Source of the DNA: Rhizobium lentis
GTDB taxonomy: Bacteria > Pseudomonadota > Alphaproteobacteria > Rhizobiales > Rhizobiaceae
Direction of reading: 5' to 3'
Assembly (NCBI RefSeq): GCF_014200175.1
Contig: NZ_JACHBD010000003.1
Span: forward strand, 186,001 to 250,000
Length of the DNA: 64,000 nucleotides
Of this stretch, positions 1-9,535 are shown piece by piece. Position numbers and translations under genes: made by a program. Under the pieces are notes generated by a model. The model did no database searches, was not told the DNA's origin, and saw only the letters and a list, made by a program, of their open reading frames with translations. How positions within the stretch are numbered: position 1 is the first letter of the stretch; every line of letters starts with the position of its first letter.

Positions 1-1025
1 AGAAGCACGGGCGAGCCGCTGCGCGGATCGGTCACGAAAGCGGCGAGCGGCGCACTTTCGGCGCCGGGCGGCAGGTCGGGAAAGAGTGGCCGCAGCTCGG
101 CGGCGGTGCCGACGAGCACGCCGAGCTTGCCTGGACCGGCGGCCGGAAGCGAAGCGGTGTTGAAGGCAAAGATCTGGTTCGGCATGCTGCTCAGCACCGA
201 CAGGCCCTGCGTCAGCCGCAGCAGCGGCCCGGTGGTTCCCGGCTGCTCCAGCGCCGGGACGACGATATCGAACTCTGTCCTGCCGGTGCCGTCGACGCCG
301 ATGGCGCGGATTGCGTCCGCGCTCGAGAGCTCCGCGGCATTCCCGCCGGCGAAGCTCAGATAGGTTCCGGCCGGATCGATGTTCGACCATAGCTCATAGG
401 TGGATTGAATGCTGCAATCGGTGCGATGGCGCTGATCGGCTTGGAAGGTGACGAGGTTGGCGCCCGGCTGCAGCAGACCGGGGGGAACCTCGAACGTGAC
501 AGCCGATGGACCGTCCGGCGAGCCGACGCGCTGCTGGCCGATCGGGCGATTGTTGAGATAGACGGTCAGCGCCGAGGCCTCTGGCGCGACGACGACCGAA
601 TTCTGATAGGCGAAGGTGAAACTTGCCCTGGCCGCCGCCTGCTCGGGCGTCAGATAGACGGACCATGAGCGGCGGTCGTATTCGCCGCCGAGGCTGAATT
701 TCGAAAAGGGCACCAGATAATGCCTGATATCGCTGGGCTTTGGCGAAGCGGCATTTGCTGCCGCGCCAGGCTGGGGCGCCGGCTGTGGCTGGACAGTGAT
801 CGGCGCGGGAACGGGCGCTGCCGGTGTCGCCGGTGCAGGCCTTACGGACACAGGAGGCGTGACGGGCACCGGTGCCGTCGCCGCGGGCGGAGCGGGCGGC
901 ATCGGTCTCGGGGCAACGGATGCACCGGGCGGGCGTTCGCCGGACATGTCGAAGGGTGCGGTCTGCGCCTGGGCGAAGGCGGAAGCGTTTAGTAGGAGTA
1001 GCGAGGCAGCGACGATGCTTTTCAT
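1..1025 (-). CDS. bcsB: Cellulose synthase regulatory subunit BcsB (3' part missing, off window)
   Basis: Periplasmic partner of the cellulose synthase BcsA, needed for export of the glucan across the inner membrane. The start is the ATG whose first bases overlap the bcsA stop (ATGA), giving a signal peptide (MKSIVAASLLLLNASAFAQA) followed by a Pro/Ala-rich linker of about 70 residues. Then comes a beta-rich carbohydrate-binding region with YLNNRPIG and a cysteine in the HRTDCSIQS stretch, typical of BcsB. The frame is open to position 1, so about 340 N-terminal residues are visible and the C-terminal membrane anchor lies outside. It is translationally coupled to bcsA. The assignment rests on context plus the visible N-terminal pattern. 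Confidence 0.88.
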   Translation of the reverse strand, partial: MKSIVAASLLLLNASAFAQAQTAPFDMSGERPPGASVAPRPMPPAPPAATAPVPVTPPVSVRPAPATPAAPVPAPITVQPQPAPQPGAAANAASPKPSDIRHYLVPFSKFSLGGEYDRRSWSVYLTPEQAAARASFTFAYQNSVVVAPEASALTVYLNNRPIGQQRVGSPDGPSAVTFEVPPGLLQPGANLVTFQADQRHRTDCSIQSTYELWSNIDPAGTYLSFAGGNAAELSSADAIRAIGVDGTGRTEFDIVVPALEQPGTTGPLLRLTQGLSVLSSMPNQIFAFNTASLPAAGPGKLGVLVGTAAELRPLFPDLPPGAESAPLAAFVTDPRSGSPVL

Positions 1026-3214
1026 CCGGCATTGACCTTTGCCGCCTGCTGCTGTGCCTCCCGTTCCGGCCGCATGCTGCGGAAGAGGTAAACGAGGCCG
1101 CGGCTGGTCTGATAGAGCGCCGTGCCGACGAACCAGATGGTGCCGCGGATGAGGCCCGGATTGCGGCGGCGCGAGGCCTGGAATTCGGTCCACTGGCCGG
1201 AATTGGCGAACATCAGGTCGGCGATCAGGCGGTGGTCGAGGGCACTTTTCGGCACATACTGGCAACCGACATTGCTGATATCGCCCGACGGCTCGATGTT
1301 GCGGACAATCAGCGGCAGGGTTTCCAGCTCGGCGCCGCTATAGGGCCGGAAGCGGATTTCGCCGGGGGCGCCGACCATCATCTCATCCAGCTGTTTATTG
1401 AAGATGTGAAGTCTCGCGCCATGGACGGAAACATCCTCGATCGAGGCCGCGTACCATTTGCCGTTGGCGCCGAATTCGCAGCGCCGGTTGACGCGAACGC
1501 GGCGGGACAGGGCGCGCTCGCCGCGTTCCGACACGACGCCCAGCGCGCAGCCGGCCATGATCAGGTTGATGACATTCCACCCGCCGACGACGAGCGTGAC
1601 GTCGGCCTTATAGGGTTCGGCATAAATTCTGTAGAAGGTGATGACGAGCGCAATGATCTGCACCGCAAAGATGACGAAGAACGGACGGCTGATCTCCGAC
1701 AGGCGGCTGACGGCAATCGATTCGTCCTTGGCGGTGACCTTGAAGGTCGGCTTCCTCGGATTGAGCATGACGGAGACGACCGCCGGCAGCAGATGCACCG
1801 TCTGGACATATTCGTAGAGTTCGGAAATCCACGGCCAGCGGAACGACCCGTAGAGGTAGTTCTGCATCATCAGGTTCACCAGCATATAGGCAAACGTGTA
1901 GGCCAGGAACTCGCCGCCGGAGGCGGTGAAGATCTCCAGATCGAAGAACAGGTAGAAGAGCGGTGCAAACAGAAAGATCGTGCGCGGGAACGGGAAGAGC
2001 CAGAAAAGCGTCGAAGACATGTAGCAAAGGCGTTGCGGGATCGACAGTCCGCGTTTGAGCAGCGGGAATCGGAAACGCAGGATCTGCATCATGCCTTGCG
2101 CCCAGCGGCTGCGCTGGCCGATGAAGCTTGCGAAGGTGGCCGGCTGCAGGCCGGCGATCAGCGGCTTGTCGACATAGATGCTGTTCCAGCCGCTGCCATG
2201 CAGCGCTAAGGCCGTCTCGCAATCCTCGGTGATGCTGATGCCGGAAAAGCCGTTCTGCGATTCGAGCGCCCTGCGGCTCAGCACAGCGGCCGAACCGCAG
2301 AAGAAGGCGGCATTCCATTTGTCCAGGCCGCGCTGGATGATGCCGTAGAACATCTCGTTCTCGCTCGGCATCTTGTCAAAGGTGCGCAGGTTGCGCTCCA
2401 ACGGATCCGGATTGATGAAGAAGTGCGGGGTCTGGACGAGGAAGAGCTTCGGATCGTCTTCGAAATAACCGACGGTCTCGAGCAGGAAGTCGCGGGCCGG
2501 CGCGTGGTCCGCATCGAAGACGGCGATGAGTTCGCCGGTCGAATGTTTCATGCCGTTGTTGAGATTGCCCGCCTTGGCATGCTCGTTGCGGTCACGCGTG
2601 AGATAGGTGACGTCAAGATCCTGGCAAAGCTGCTTTAGTTCGACGTGGCGGGCCGCCGCCGCCTGGGCCTCGAGCAACTTGCCGGAATTGCGTTTTTGCA
2701 AGGTGCCGCCATCGTCGAGCAGCCAGACATGCAGCTTATCGGCCGGATAGTCCATGGCCTTGGCGGCAGCCAGCGTGTTTCCGAGAAGGCCGGAATCCTC
2801 ATTGTAGGAGGGCACGAAGACATCGACATGGGGCAAACGCCCGGGATTGGCGGCACGCGAAGGGCGCGGCGGCAACGGCGTGGCGACGATGAAAAGGCTA
2901 AGCGCCAGCATCGCGACGCTATACATTTCGGCAAGGTAGAGCAGCAGGCCGGGAATGAAATTCTCAGGCTGGTTCACCGGCGGCAAGGTGTTGGTGGTGC
3001 GCCAATAGACGTAGCGCAGCACGATCGACGTGCCGAAAGCGAGTGCCACCAGGCGCCACGTCCCCTCGCCCTTCAGGATCTTGATCAGCGCCATTACCGT
3101 GACGACAGTGATGCTGGTGATCAGCTGGGTCTGCAGGTTAACCGGCAGGGTGATCAGCACGATCATGCAGAGCGAAACCAGGGCCCATATGAAGACGCTG
3201 CGGGCTTTGCGCAT
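1022..3214 (-). CDS. bcsA: Cellulose synthase catalytic subunit BcsA
   Basis: Family 2 glycosyltransferase of the inner membrane that polymerises UDP-glucose into beta-1,4-glucan. With the start at 3214 (preceded by GAAGGAAC) the protein has 730 residues, the usual length. An upstream in-frame ATG at 3301 adds 29 residues without membrane character and is less likely. Catalytic signatures are in order: DDG near residue 168, DAD near 235, TED near 330 and QRSRW near 369, with membrane helices before and after. A C-terminal PilZ domain (about 571-670, with RRVRVNRR and DVSVHG) should bind cyclic di-GMP, so synthesis is probably allosterically activated by that messenger. Operon order is bcsN-bcsA-bcsB. 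Confidence 0.96.
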   Translation of the reverse strand: MRKARSVFIWALVSLCMIVLITLPVNLQTQLITSITVVTVMALIKILKGEGTWRLVALAFGTSIVLRYVYWRTTNTLPPVNQPENFIPGLLLYLAEMYSVAMLALSLFIVATPLPPRPSRAANPGRLPHVDVFVPSYNEDSGLLGNTLAAAKAMDYPADKLHVWLLDDGGTLQKRNSGKLLEAQAAAARHVELKQLCQDLDVTYLTRDRNEHAKAGNLNNGMKHSTGELIAVFDADHAPARDFLLETVGYFEDDPKLFLVQTPHFFINPDPLERNLRTFDKMPSENEMFYGIIQRGLDKWNAAFFCGSAAVLSRRALESQNGFSGISITEDCETALALHGSGWNSIYVDKPLIAGLQPATFASFIGQRSRWAQGMMQILRFRFPLLKRGLSIPQRLCYMSSTLFWLFPFPRTIFLFAPLFYLFFDLEIFTASGGEFLAYTFAYMLVNLMMQNYLYGSFRWPWISELYEYVQTVHLLPAVVSVMLNPRKPTFKVTAKDESIAVSRLSEISRPFFVIFAVQIIALVITFYRIYAEPYKADVTLVVGGWNVINLIMAGCALGVVSERGERALSRRVRVNRRCEFGANGKWYAASIEDVSVHGARLHIFNKQLDEMMVGAPGEIRFRPYSGAELETLPLIVRNIEPSGDISNVGCQYVPKSALDHRLIADLMFANSGQWTEFQASRRRNPGLIRGTIWFVGTALYQTSRGLVYLFRSMRPEREAQQQAAKVNAG

Positions 3215-3330
3215 CGACGTTCCTTCGAAATTGCTCGCCGAGGCATCGTCCGACACCCGGGCACTCTCGCTGGAACAGGATGATTTCGGCCAGCTCGCCA
3301 AAATCTGAATCCTGTTCTAATTAAAGAGTT

Positions 3331-3375
3331 AGCATGATGCCGCCCGAAAACCGCTCCCGCTTTCGGCATCATGCT
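3331..3375. repeat. Palindromic intergenic repeat between bcsN and bcsA
   Basis: A 12-bp perfect inverted repeat (AGCATGATGCCG at 3331-3342 against CGGCATCATGCT at 3364-3375) encloses a 21-base loop. It starts right after the bcsN stop and lies 117 bases before the bcsA start, so the operon transcript would carry it as a hairpin. From memory, the sequence type is one of the common palindromic repeats of Rhizobium intergenic regions. It lacks a T-run on the minus strand, so it is not an obvious terminator. Confidence 0.75.
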
Positions 3376-4356
3376 CTATCTCCGGCAGACGGCCGTCATG
3401 GCCGCGTCGCCTATGCAGTCCGGTGAGGGCACGGTGACACCGATCGCCCTTGCCGATTGTACCAACGGTGCGTCGGCCGCCTCCGGCGCCGCGCTCGACT
3501 GTGGCGCTTCGCCCGGCAGTGGCACCCGCGGGCCGATGGGCGCCGGCAGCGATGCGGCGCCTTGCGCCGGCTGCCCGCTCGGGGCGCTGCGAAGTGGAGC
3601 TGTCCGCGGCAGGCGGACGACGGCAGGCGCCGGCTCATAACCGATCGGCATCGGGCTGGCGCGATATCCGCCCACGTCGGGATAGATCGGATCGCCGGTA
3701 CGCCCGAGCGCCGCATCGGCGGGCGGCGGGGCGCCATAGGGATTCCAGATCACGCCGTCGAAGGTGCCTGATATGGTGTAGCCGTAGACAATGCCGAGTA
3801 GCTGGCGCTCGGATGCGCGCGCGTCGCATAGGCGCAGACGCAGCTGGATCATGCCAAAATTGCGGGCCTGCGTATTGGCGGCCGCGGTCGAGCGTATCTG
3901 TTGCCAGGCAAAGATGCAGGCGTCGCCGGCGCGGCTTCGGCCGGAGGCATAGCCGAATGGGCCGTAAGCGTTCTGCAGGAAGGTTGCCGAGGTCCCCATC
4001 AGCACGCCGGGGGCCGCATGGGCCATTTCGCGGGCAATAGCGCTCTCGTTGATCATGCTGAAACTGGCATTGCCTGTTCCGGGATTGGCGCCGGACGCGC
4101 CGAAGAACTGGATCTTCAGAAAATTCTGGCCGGGCACCGAGGAGGACGTAAACAAGGAGACCGTCTGCTCGACACCATTGCCACGCTTGCGCTCGACGAC
4201 GCTGACGATCGACGGGCCACCTGGCGGCGGCAGAACCAGCGCCTTTTCAGGCGCCACCGTCTCCGGCCCGGAAGGCTGCCGCACACCGCCTGTCGACGTG
4301 CAGCCGGCCATCAAGCCCGCCACTGCCACCAGCGATATCGTCTTCCGCAAGCGCAT
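3376..4356 (-). CDS. bcsN: Cellulose biosynthesis protein BcsN (lipoprotein)
   Basis: Member of the BcsN family found beside bcsA in Rhizobiales; its molecular role is not established. The 326-residue product begins with a lipoprotein signal (VAVAGLMAGCTS, cysteine at about residue 19), so it is probably anchored in the outer or inner membrane facing the periplasm. The middle part contains NAYGPFGYASGR and CIFAWQ motifs, followed by a Pro-rich, low-complexity C-terminal third (about 230-310). It is the first gene of bcsN-bcsA-bcsB, with 161 bases to bcsA. No strong ribosome site precedes the start; the next gene upstream is divergent, so a promoter should lie in 4357-4672. Confidence 0.85.
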   Translation of the reverse strand: MRLRKTISLVAVAGLMAGCTSTGGVRQPSGPETVAPEKALVLPPPGGPSIVSVVERKRGNGVEQTVSLFTSSSVPGQNFLKIQFFGASGANPGTGNASFSMINESAIAREMAHAAPGVLMGTSATFLQNAYGPFGYASGRSRAGDACIFAWQQIRSTAAANTQARNFGMIQLRLRLCDARASERQLLGIVYGYTISGTFDGVIWNPYGAPPPADAALGRTGDPIYPDVGGYRASPMPIGYEPAPAVVRLPRTAPLRSAPSGQPAQGAASLPAPIGPRVPLPGEAPQSSAAPEAADAPLVQSARAIGVTVPSPDCIGDAAMTAVCRR

Positions 4357-4672
4357 GTCTTAAGCCGCCGCAATCGTCTTTCCAGATATCCATTCGCAAA
4401 CCGGAGCGCGACGGACCTTCGAATCAACGACCATCCGGCCGCTCACCCGACATAAGCCGCCGACATGGTTAATGAAGAGTAAAGAGCCCGCCCCTGATGC
4501 CGCGGGAAGATTCGCACTGAACAATGTTCGGACTGCTCAACCCTATGGTGCACAAAGTCGTTTAGCAACAAACAATCGGCATGCCCGACCCCCGCCAAGG
4601 CGGGCCAGGGCGGAACTATGCTGCATGGCCGACGTTGCCTCGATGTCCAGGGTTTAAAAAGGAGATCATCCC
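4357..4672. other. Divergent intergenic region bcsN / small secreted protein
   Basis: Holds no convincing gene. It must contain the promoter of the cellulose operon (minus strand) and that of the small secreted protein (plus strand). The only clear signal is the strong ribosome-binding site AAAAAGGAG just upstream of the ATG at 4673. Confidence 0.5.
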
Positions 4673-4987
4673 ATGCGCAAGATCATGTTGGCTACGGCCG
4701 CCATGCTGACCATCTGCTCGGCCGCCTTCGCACAGAGCACCGTCATCGTCACCGATCCCGCGCCAACCGGCTCCGTCGTCCTACCCGGCGAGGTGCGCAC
4801 TTATGTCATGGAGCAAAACACACCATCGGTGGTCTATGATGGTGAGATCACGGTCGGCGCGACCCTACCGGATACCGTCGAGGTCCATACCGTGCCTAAT
4901 GTCGACGGCTATGGCTACACGGTCATCAACGAGCGGCGCGTCATCGTCGAGCCAAAGACGCACCGCGTAATCCAGGTTCTTGAATAA
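4673..4987 (+). CDS. Small exported DUF1236-type protein
   Basis: 104 residues with a clean signal peptide (MRKIMLATAAMLTICSAAFAQ). The mature part has the short repeated pattern VxxGxxLPDxVxxxxVP near residues 60-77 and a terminal VINERRVIVEPKTHRVI segment; this arrangement is what is annotated as DUF1236 in Rhizobiales. Function unknown, periplasmic location inferred. A very strong ribosome site (AAGGAG, 8 bases upstream) fixes the start. It is transcribed alone, convergent with the histidine kinase gene, whose stop lies 39 bases further on. Confidence 0.8.
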   Translation: MRKIMLATAAMLTICSAAFAQSTVIVTDPAPTGSVVLPGEVRTYVMEQNTPSVVYDGEITVGATLPDTVEVHTVPNVDGYGYTVINERRVIVEPKTHRVIQVLE

Positions 4988-5025
4988 GGTAAAGGTGAAA
5001 CTGAAGACGTGCGTCGCGCGCGACC

Positions 5026-6672
5026 TCAGGTCCCCTCGTCTCCCACCCGCACCGGCATATTCAAGAGTTCGCGGATCTTATGGGCGAGCTGCTCCAGGCT
5101 GAAAGGCTTGGCGAGCAGCGAAACGCCGTGATCCAGCACGCCATTGTGGACGATCGCATTGCGAGTGTAACCCGTGGTGTAGAGGATCCGGATTCTTGGC
5201 CATTTTTCCTGAACGGCGTCGGCAAGCTGACGCCCGCTCATCTGCGGCATCACAATATCGGTGAAGATCAGGTCGATATCGGAATTCTCCTCGAGAAGGA
5301 GAAGTGCCTCTATGCCGCTTCCCGCTTGCAATACGGTGTAACCGAGCTCATGCAGGCTTTCGGCGGTCATGGTGCGGACGTGTTCATCGTCCTCCACCAC
5401 CAAAATCGTATCGTTGACGCTGCCCTGGGGGATCGGCTGTGCGCCGGCGGCAGCGAGACGCGCATCTGCCTTGCCGACATGGCGTGGCAGATAGATCTTC
5501 ACCGTCGTTCCGCGGTCGATCTCCGAATAGATCTTGATATGGCCGCCGCTCTGCTTGATATAGCCGTAGACCTGACTTAGGCCGAGGCCGGTCCCCTTGC
5601 CGGGTCCCTTGGTAGTGTAAAACGGATCGAAGGCGCGGTCGATCACATCAGGCGACATGCCGGTGCCGGTGTCGGTCATGCTAATCATCACATACTGGCC
5701 TGCTTCGACTTCCGAATGCATCCGCGCATAACGCTCATCCAGTTCGGTATTGGCAGTTTCGATTGTAAGATGACCGCCGCCAGGCATGGCGTCGCGTGCA
5801 TTGACGGCCACATTCAACATGGCGTTTTCAAGTTGGCTCAAATCGGCAAAGCTCGGCCAGAGGCCGCCGGCGAGCACCGTCTCAATCCGGATATGTTCGC
5901 CGAGCGTGCGTCGCAGTAACTCCGACATTCCGCCGACCAGCTTGTTGACGTCGATCACCTCCGGGGCGAGCGGCTGCTGGCGCGAGAAAGCGAGAAGACG
6001 CGCGGTCAGCAGCGCGGCCCGCTGAGCCCCGTCTCTGGCATTCTGAAGAGAGTTCAGCAGGCGCGGATCCTCATGTCCGGTCATGCGCCGCTGGGCAAGA
6101 TCGAGATTACCGATGATGATTGCCAGCATGTTGTTGAAATCGTGGGCGACGCCGCCTGTGAGCTGACCGATCGTCTCCATCTTCTGCAACTGCCGGACCT
6201 GCGCCTGGGCGGCGGCATTCTCTTCCATCTCGTGCCTGAGTGCGGCAGTGCGCTCGGCCACCGTCTCCTCCAGGCGCGCATTGAAACCGTTGAGCTCGGA
6301 GCGGAGGCGGCTCTGCCTGCCATGGGCGATGATGATCATCTCCATCAGTCCGATGATGATCGCGGCATTGACCAGATAGGTCGAAAGCCCAACCCATTGG
6401 CCGGCGCTGACCGGCCAGAATGCGTCATGCGGCTCGACGAAAAACTGCTGAACGACGAAGACCGCGACCATGGCCGCGACAAAGCCCGGTCCTGCGCCGC
6501 CGATGAAACTGGCGAGCAAGATCGCCGGGAGGAAACTCAGGAAGGGAAAACCGGAGAGATAATCGCTGGCGGCGAGTCGCAGAAGAAACGTCAGACCAAC
6601 GAAGGCAACCGCCAGCGGATAGGTATAGCCCGGCCTGTGACGCAGCCAATCCGTGGCACTCAGCAAATCCAT
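5026..6672 (-). CDS. Membrane hybrid sensor histidine kinase with C-terminal receiver
   Basis: 548 residues. The N-terminal 115 residues are hydrophobic, with about four membrane helices resembling the DUF4118/KdpD-like sensor region, and no periplasmic loop of any size. A short coiled coil (about 118-165) leads to the HisKA domain with the phosphoacceptor His177 in GGVAHDFNN, then the ATPase domain (N291 in NARDA, DTGTGM near 334-339, GKGTGLGL near 359-365). A receiver domain follows from about 422, with the acceptor Asp472 (FTDIVMP) and Lys522. The dimerisation domain belongs to the group common in soluble PAS kinases of rhizobia. It is divergent from a single-domain response regulator at 7048, a likely partner. 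The input signal is unknown. Confidence 0.9.
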   Translation of the reverse strand: MDLLSATDWLRHRPGYTYPLAVAFVGLTFLLRLAASDYLSGFPFLSFLPAILLASFIGGAGPGFVAAMVAVFVVQQFFVEPHDAFWPVSAGQWVGLSTYLVNAAIIIGLMEMIIIAHGRQSRLRSELNGFNARLEETVAERTAALRHEMEENAAAQAQVRQLQKMETIGQLTGGVAHDFNNMLAIIIGNLDLAQRRMTGHEDPRLLNSLQNARDGAQRAALLTARLLAFSRQQPLAPEVIDVNKLVGGMSELLRRTLGEHIRIETVLAGGLWPSFADLSQLENAMLNVAVNARDAMPGGGHLTIETANTELDERYARMHSEVEAGQYVMISMTDTGTGMSPDVIDRAFDPFYTTKGPGKGTGLGLSQVYGYIKQSGGHIKIYSEIDRGTTVKIYLPRHVGKADARLAAAGAQPIPQGSVNDTILVVEDDEHVRTMTAESLHELGYTVLQAGSGIEALLLLEENSDIDLIFTDIVMPQMSGRQLADAVQEKWPRIRILYTTGYTRNAIVHNGVLDHGVSLLAKPFSLEQLAHKIRELLNMPVRVGDEGT

Positions 6673-6689
6673 TCCTTACCCCTTCTCAC

Positions 6690-6795
6690 AGCGCCGCGCG
6701 TCCTTTCAGACGCGCGCAAAGGACGCTGCAACGCTTTGAATTACTGCATAATTTTTTCCGTAAAGCGATTCCGATTTCGGGAATTATGCTGTAGC
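6690..6795. repeat. Composite rhizobial intergenic repeat
   Basis: The segment between the divergent kinase and regulator has short internal inverted repeats (CGCGCGTCCTTTCAGACGCGCG at its start, then a CGATTCCGATTTCGGG hairpin near 6768-6783). I recognise this order of blocks as one that recurs between genes in Rhizobium genomes. The recurrence cannot be confirmed from this window, although a related palindrome occurs at 60230-60249. Confidence 0.5.
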
Positions 6796-7047
6796 CGTCG
6801 CTGAAACTGCATCCCAGCTTTTGCACAACGAATTTCGCCGGGCAATATGCTGTTTCGAAAGCGCGGCGCGATCTTTCAGATTCGCTTGCCGGGCCTTAGG
6901 CTTTTATGTTTACACATATCGTGCCGTAGACCGCGGCGCGGCTTTTGCACAACAGGTCTTACCACCGCTGCGTGCGGCATCTTGACGAGCTGCACAAGCG
7001 GTCCACATAAACTTCGTGCCCAGCAAGGGGAATGGGTGGACGGGATC

Positions 7048-7395
7048 ATGAAAGATATATTCATCGTCGAAGACGATGCGCTGATCGCTATGCTGCTTGA
7101 GGATATGCTGAGCGATCTCGGCTATCGGGTTTGCGCGACTGCGCCCGATCTGGAACGGGCGCTCGCAGCTGCCAAGGACACGGAATTCGACGCCGCCATC
7201 CTCGACGTCTCACTTGCCGGCCGAAGTTCGCTGCCGGTCGCAAAGCTGCTCGACGAGCGCGGCAAACCCTATCTCTATGCGACGGGCTATGGCAGTGCAC
7301 CAGAAGGCAGCACCCCAAGCACGCTGCCGGTGCTGCGCAAACCTTTCCAGCTCAGCGAGCTCGAACAGGCGATGAAACTGCTTGTTGAAGCCTGA
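7048..7395 (+). CDS. Single-domain response regulator (receiver only)
   Basis: 115 residues forming only a receiver domain: acidic pocket FIVEDD (residues 5-10), phosphoacceptor Asp53 in AILDVSLAG, and the conserved Lys98 in LRKPF. There is no output domain, so it should act by phosphotransfer or protein contact. The frame is open for 200 bases further upstream, but that part does not look like protein of this family; the ATG at 7048, following AAGGGGAATGGGTGGA, fits the usual start of receivers. Its position, divergent from the hybrid kinase, suggests a phosphorelay pair. This is inferred from proximity only. Confidence 0.88.
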   Translation: MKDIFIVEDDALIAMLLEDMLSDLGYRVCATAPDLERALAAAKDTEFDAAILDVSLAGRSSLPVAKLLDERGKPYLYATGYGSAPEGSTPSTLPVLRKPFQLSELEQAMKLLVEA

Positions 7396-7406
7396 GGAGT
7401 GTTTCC

Positions 7407-7949
7407 TCAACGCACCTGATCGAGCAGACGCTTGCATTCGAGGAGGTCGTAAAGCGCCTCCTGCAGCAGCGCCCTGTCTTCCTTGCCGATGCTCGACTTG
7501 CCGATCGAGACTTCCGGCTGATCGTCGTCTCCGGCGACGAAGTTGAAGAACCGGCGGGTGATGGGCGGCTTTGCGCGGCCGACAATCTGGTCCTCCTCGG
7601 CCATGCCGACGCGCGGCTCGCCCGATCCCGTCTCCTGCACGCCCGAGGCAAGCGCCTCGACGCTGGCGAGATCGCCATGGCCGACCGATATGACGAACTT
7701 GTTACCGTTGGTCTTCAGAAGCTTCTGCACGCCTTTGATCGTATAGCCGTGATCATAGAGCAAATGCCGGATGCCCTTTAGAAGGTCGACATCCTCCGGC
7801 CGGTAGTAGCGACGGCCGCCGCCGCGTTTCATCGGCTTTATCTGAGGAAACCGCGTTTCCCAGAAGCGCAGCACATGCTGCGGCAGATCAAGATCGTCTG
7901 CAACTTCGCTGATGGTGCGAAAGGCATCGGGGCTCTTGTCCAACGTCAT
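7407..7949 (-). CDS. MerR-family transcriptional regulator
   Basis: About 180 residues from the ATG at 7949 (another in-frame ATG at 7994 adds 15 residues without an evident ribosome site). The N-terminal winged-helix MerR domain is clear: [24 protein letters not shown] followed by [33 protein letters not shown]. The C-terminal half is polar and has no metal-binding cysteines, unlike metal-responsive MerR proteins. It follows ihfA on the same strand, as in the conserved alphaproteobacterial order plsX-fabH-ihfA-merR. The effector is unknown. Confidence 0.9.
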   Translation of the reverse strand: MTLDKSPDAFRTISEVADDLDLPQHVLRFWETRFPQIKPMKRGGGRRYYRPEDVDLLKGIRHLLYDHGYTIKGVQKLLKTNGNKFVISVGHGDLASVEALASGVQETGSGEPRVGMAEEDQIVGRAKPPITRRFFNFVAGDDDQPEVSIGKSSIGKEDRALLQEALYDLLECKRLLDQVR

Positions 7950-8100
7950 ACTGCTACGCAACCTCGCAGGCTCGATCCAACGGCGACTCACCATATTTCA
8001 AAGGTTTGGCGCCGACAATTCAAGTCATGTGTCGACGTTGCGCACAGGCGATGGATGATGCGGGAGAAAAAAGCCGTTCCGAGCAGGCGGAAGACCGATA

Positions 8101-8439
8101 TCAGAGAGCCGGATTCTGCGGCTTCAGCTTGACCTTGCGAGCGACATGCGCCTTGAGGATGCGCGTCTTCAGCACGTTCGATGCCTTGAAGGTCATGACC
8201 CGGCGGGGAGAGATCGGAACCTCCTCGCCGGTCTTCGGGTTGCGGCCGATCCGCTCGTTCTTGTCGCGAACCTGAAAGGTGGCGAAGGAAGAAAGCTTGA
8301 CGGTCTCACCACGCACGATGGCGTTGCAGATTTCGTCGATGACGGTTTCGACAAGTTCGGCGGATTCTGTCCGGGAAAGGCCAACCTTTCGGAAAACGGA
8401 TTCCGCCAGGTCTGCTCGCGTCACTGTTTTTCCGGTCAT
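8101..8439 (-). CDS. ihfA: Integration host factor subunit alpha
   Basis: 112-residue DNA-bending protein of the HU/IHF family. The family signature is complete ([20 protein letters not shown], with the intercalating proline in RNPKTG), and the protein starts [11 protein letters not shown] as rhizobial IhfA does. The C-terminal tail is slightly extended and basic ([13 protein letters not shown]). It forms a heterodimer with IhfB, encoded elsewhere, and serves in recombination, replication and sigma-54 promoters. It lies between fabH and merR on the same strand; the 104 bases to fabH may hold its own promoter. Confidence 0.97.
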   Translation of the reverse strand: MTGKTVTRADLAESVFRKVGLSRTESAELVETVIDEICNAIVRGETVKLSSFATFQVRDKNERIGRNPKTGEEVPISPRRVMTFKASNVLKTRILKAHVARKVKLKPQNPAL

Positions 8440-8543
8440 GGTCCCCGCCCATTACAAATTATTTTGTGAAAGCGATCGAAGAGTATTTGTCTTGCGCCTC
8501 ACGGTCAAGCTCTTGTTCGCCGCCAGTTTTTTAGGATTTGCGC

Positions 8544-9515
8544 TTACCAGCGCAGCAGCACGGCGCCCCAGGTGAAGCCGCCGCCCATCGCTTCGAGCAT
8601 CACCAGGTCACCTTTCTTAATGCGGCCGTCGCCGGCAGCGGTCGCAAGCGCGAGCGGGATCGAGGCGGCCGACGTATTGCCGTGCAGATCGACCGTGACG
8701 ACGACCTTTTCCGCATCGATGTTCAGCTTCTTCGCCGAACCGTCGATGATGCGTCGATTGGCCTGGTGCGGCACCAGCCAGTCAAGATCTTCGGCGGTGG
8801 TGCCGGTCGAATCGAACGCTGCCTGGATGACATCGGTGATCATGCCGACGGCGTATTTGAAGACCTCGCGGCCTTCCATGCGCAGCTTGCCGACGCTGCC
8901 CGTCGTCGACGGTCCGCCGTCGACATAAAGCTTGTCCTTGTGCGAACCGTCGGAGCGCAGATGCGCGGTCAGCACGCCGCGGTCGGAAGACGTCCCCTCG
9001 CCTTCGGCCGCCTCCAGCACGATCGCGCCGGCGCCGTCGCCGAAGAGGACGCAGGTTGTGCGGTCGTTCCAGTCGAGAATACGCGAAAAAGTCTCCGCAC
9101 CGATCACCAGAACGCGTTTTGCAAGGCCGCCGCGGATATAGGCGTCCGCAGTCGTCACCGCGTAAACGAAACCGGTACAGACCGCCTGAACGTCGAAGGC
9201 GAAGCCGTGGCGCATGCCGAGACGGTTCTGGATGTTGACCGAGGTCGCCGGAAACGTGTTGTCGGGCGTCGAGGTGGCGCAGATGATGAGATCGATGTCG
9301 GCGGGCGTCAGGCCGCCGTTTTCGAGCGCCGCACGCGCGGCCGCCTCGCCGAGCGAGGCCGTCGTCTCGTCGTCACCGGCCACGTAACGCTGGCGGATGC
9401 CGGTGCGCTGGACGATCCATTCGTCCGACGTATCGACAATGGCTTCCATATCTCGATTGGTCATCACGCGCTTCGGAAGTGCGGCTCCGAATCCGCGAAC
9501 CACTGAACGGATCAT
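8544..9515 (-). CDS. fabH: 3-oxoacyl-ACP synthase III (FabH)
   Basis: Condenses acetyl-CoA with malonyl-ACP to start fatty acid synthesis in the cytoplasm. 323 residues from the ATG at 9515 ([10 protein letters not shown]), the family length. The catalytic triad is visible as Cys113 (AVCTGF), His250 (LVPHQANRR) and Asn280 (LHGNTS), and the terminal [18 protein letters not shown] is typical. An alternative ATG at 9539 overlaps the plsX stop (ATGA) and would add 8 residues, so translational coupling with plsX may use that codon. Transcribed after plsX. Confidence 0.97.
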   Translation of the reverse strand: MIRSVVRGFGAALPKRVMTNRDMEAIVDTSDEWIVQRTGIRQRYVAGDDETTASLGEAAARAALENGGLTPADIDLIICATSTPDNTFPATSVNIQNRLGMRHGFAFDVQAVCTGFVYAVTTADAYIRGGLAKRVLVIGAETFSRILDWNDRTTCVLFGDGAGAIVLEAAEGEGTSSDRGVLTAHLRSDGSHKDKLYVDGGPSTTGSVGKLRMEGREVFKYAVGMITDVIQAAFDSTGTTAEDLDWLVPHQANRRIIDGSAKKLNIDAEKVVVTVDLHGNTSAASIPLALATAAGDGRIKKGDLVMLEAMGGGFTWGAVLLRW

Positions 9516-9535
9516 ATTCGATTGAACCCCATCGC

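Noticed and set aside
872..2209. 445-codon plus-strand frame across bcsB/bcsA
   Set aside because: Antisense to recognised cellulose genes, no domain, no ribosome site.
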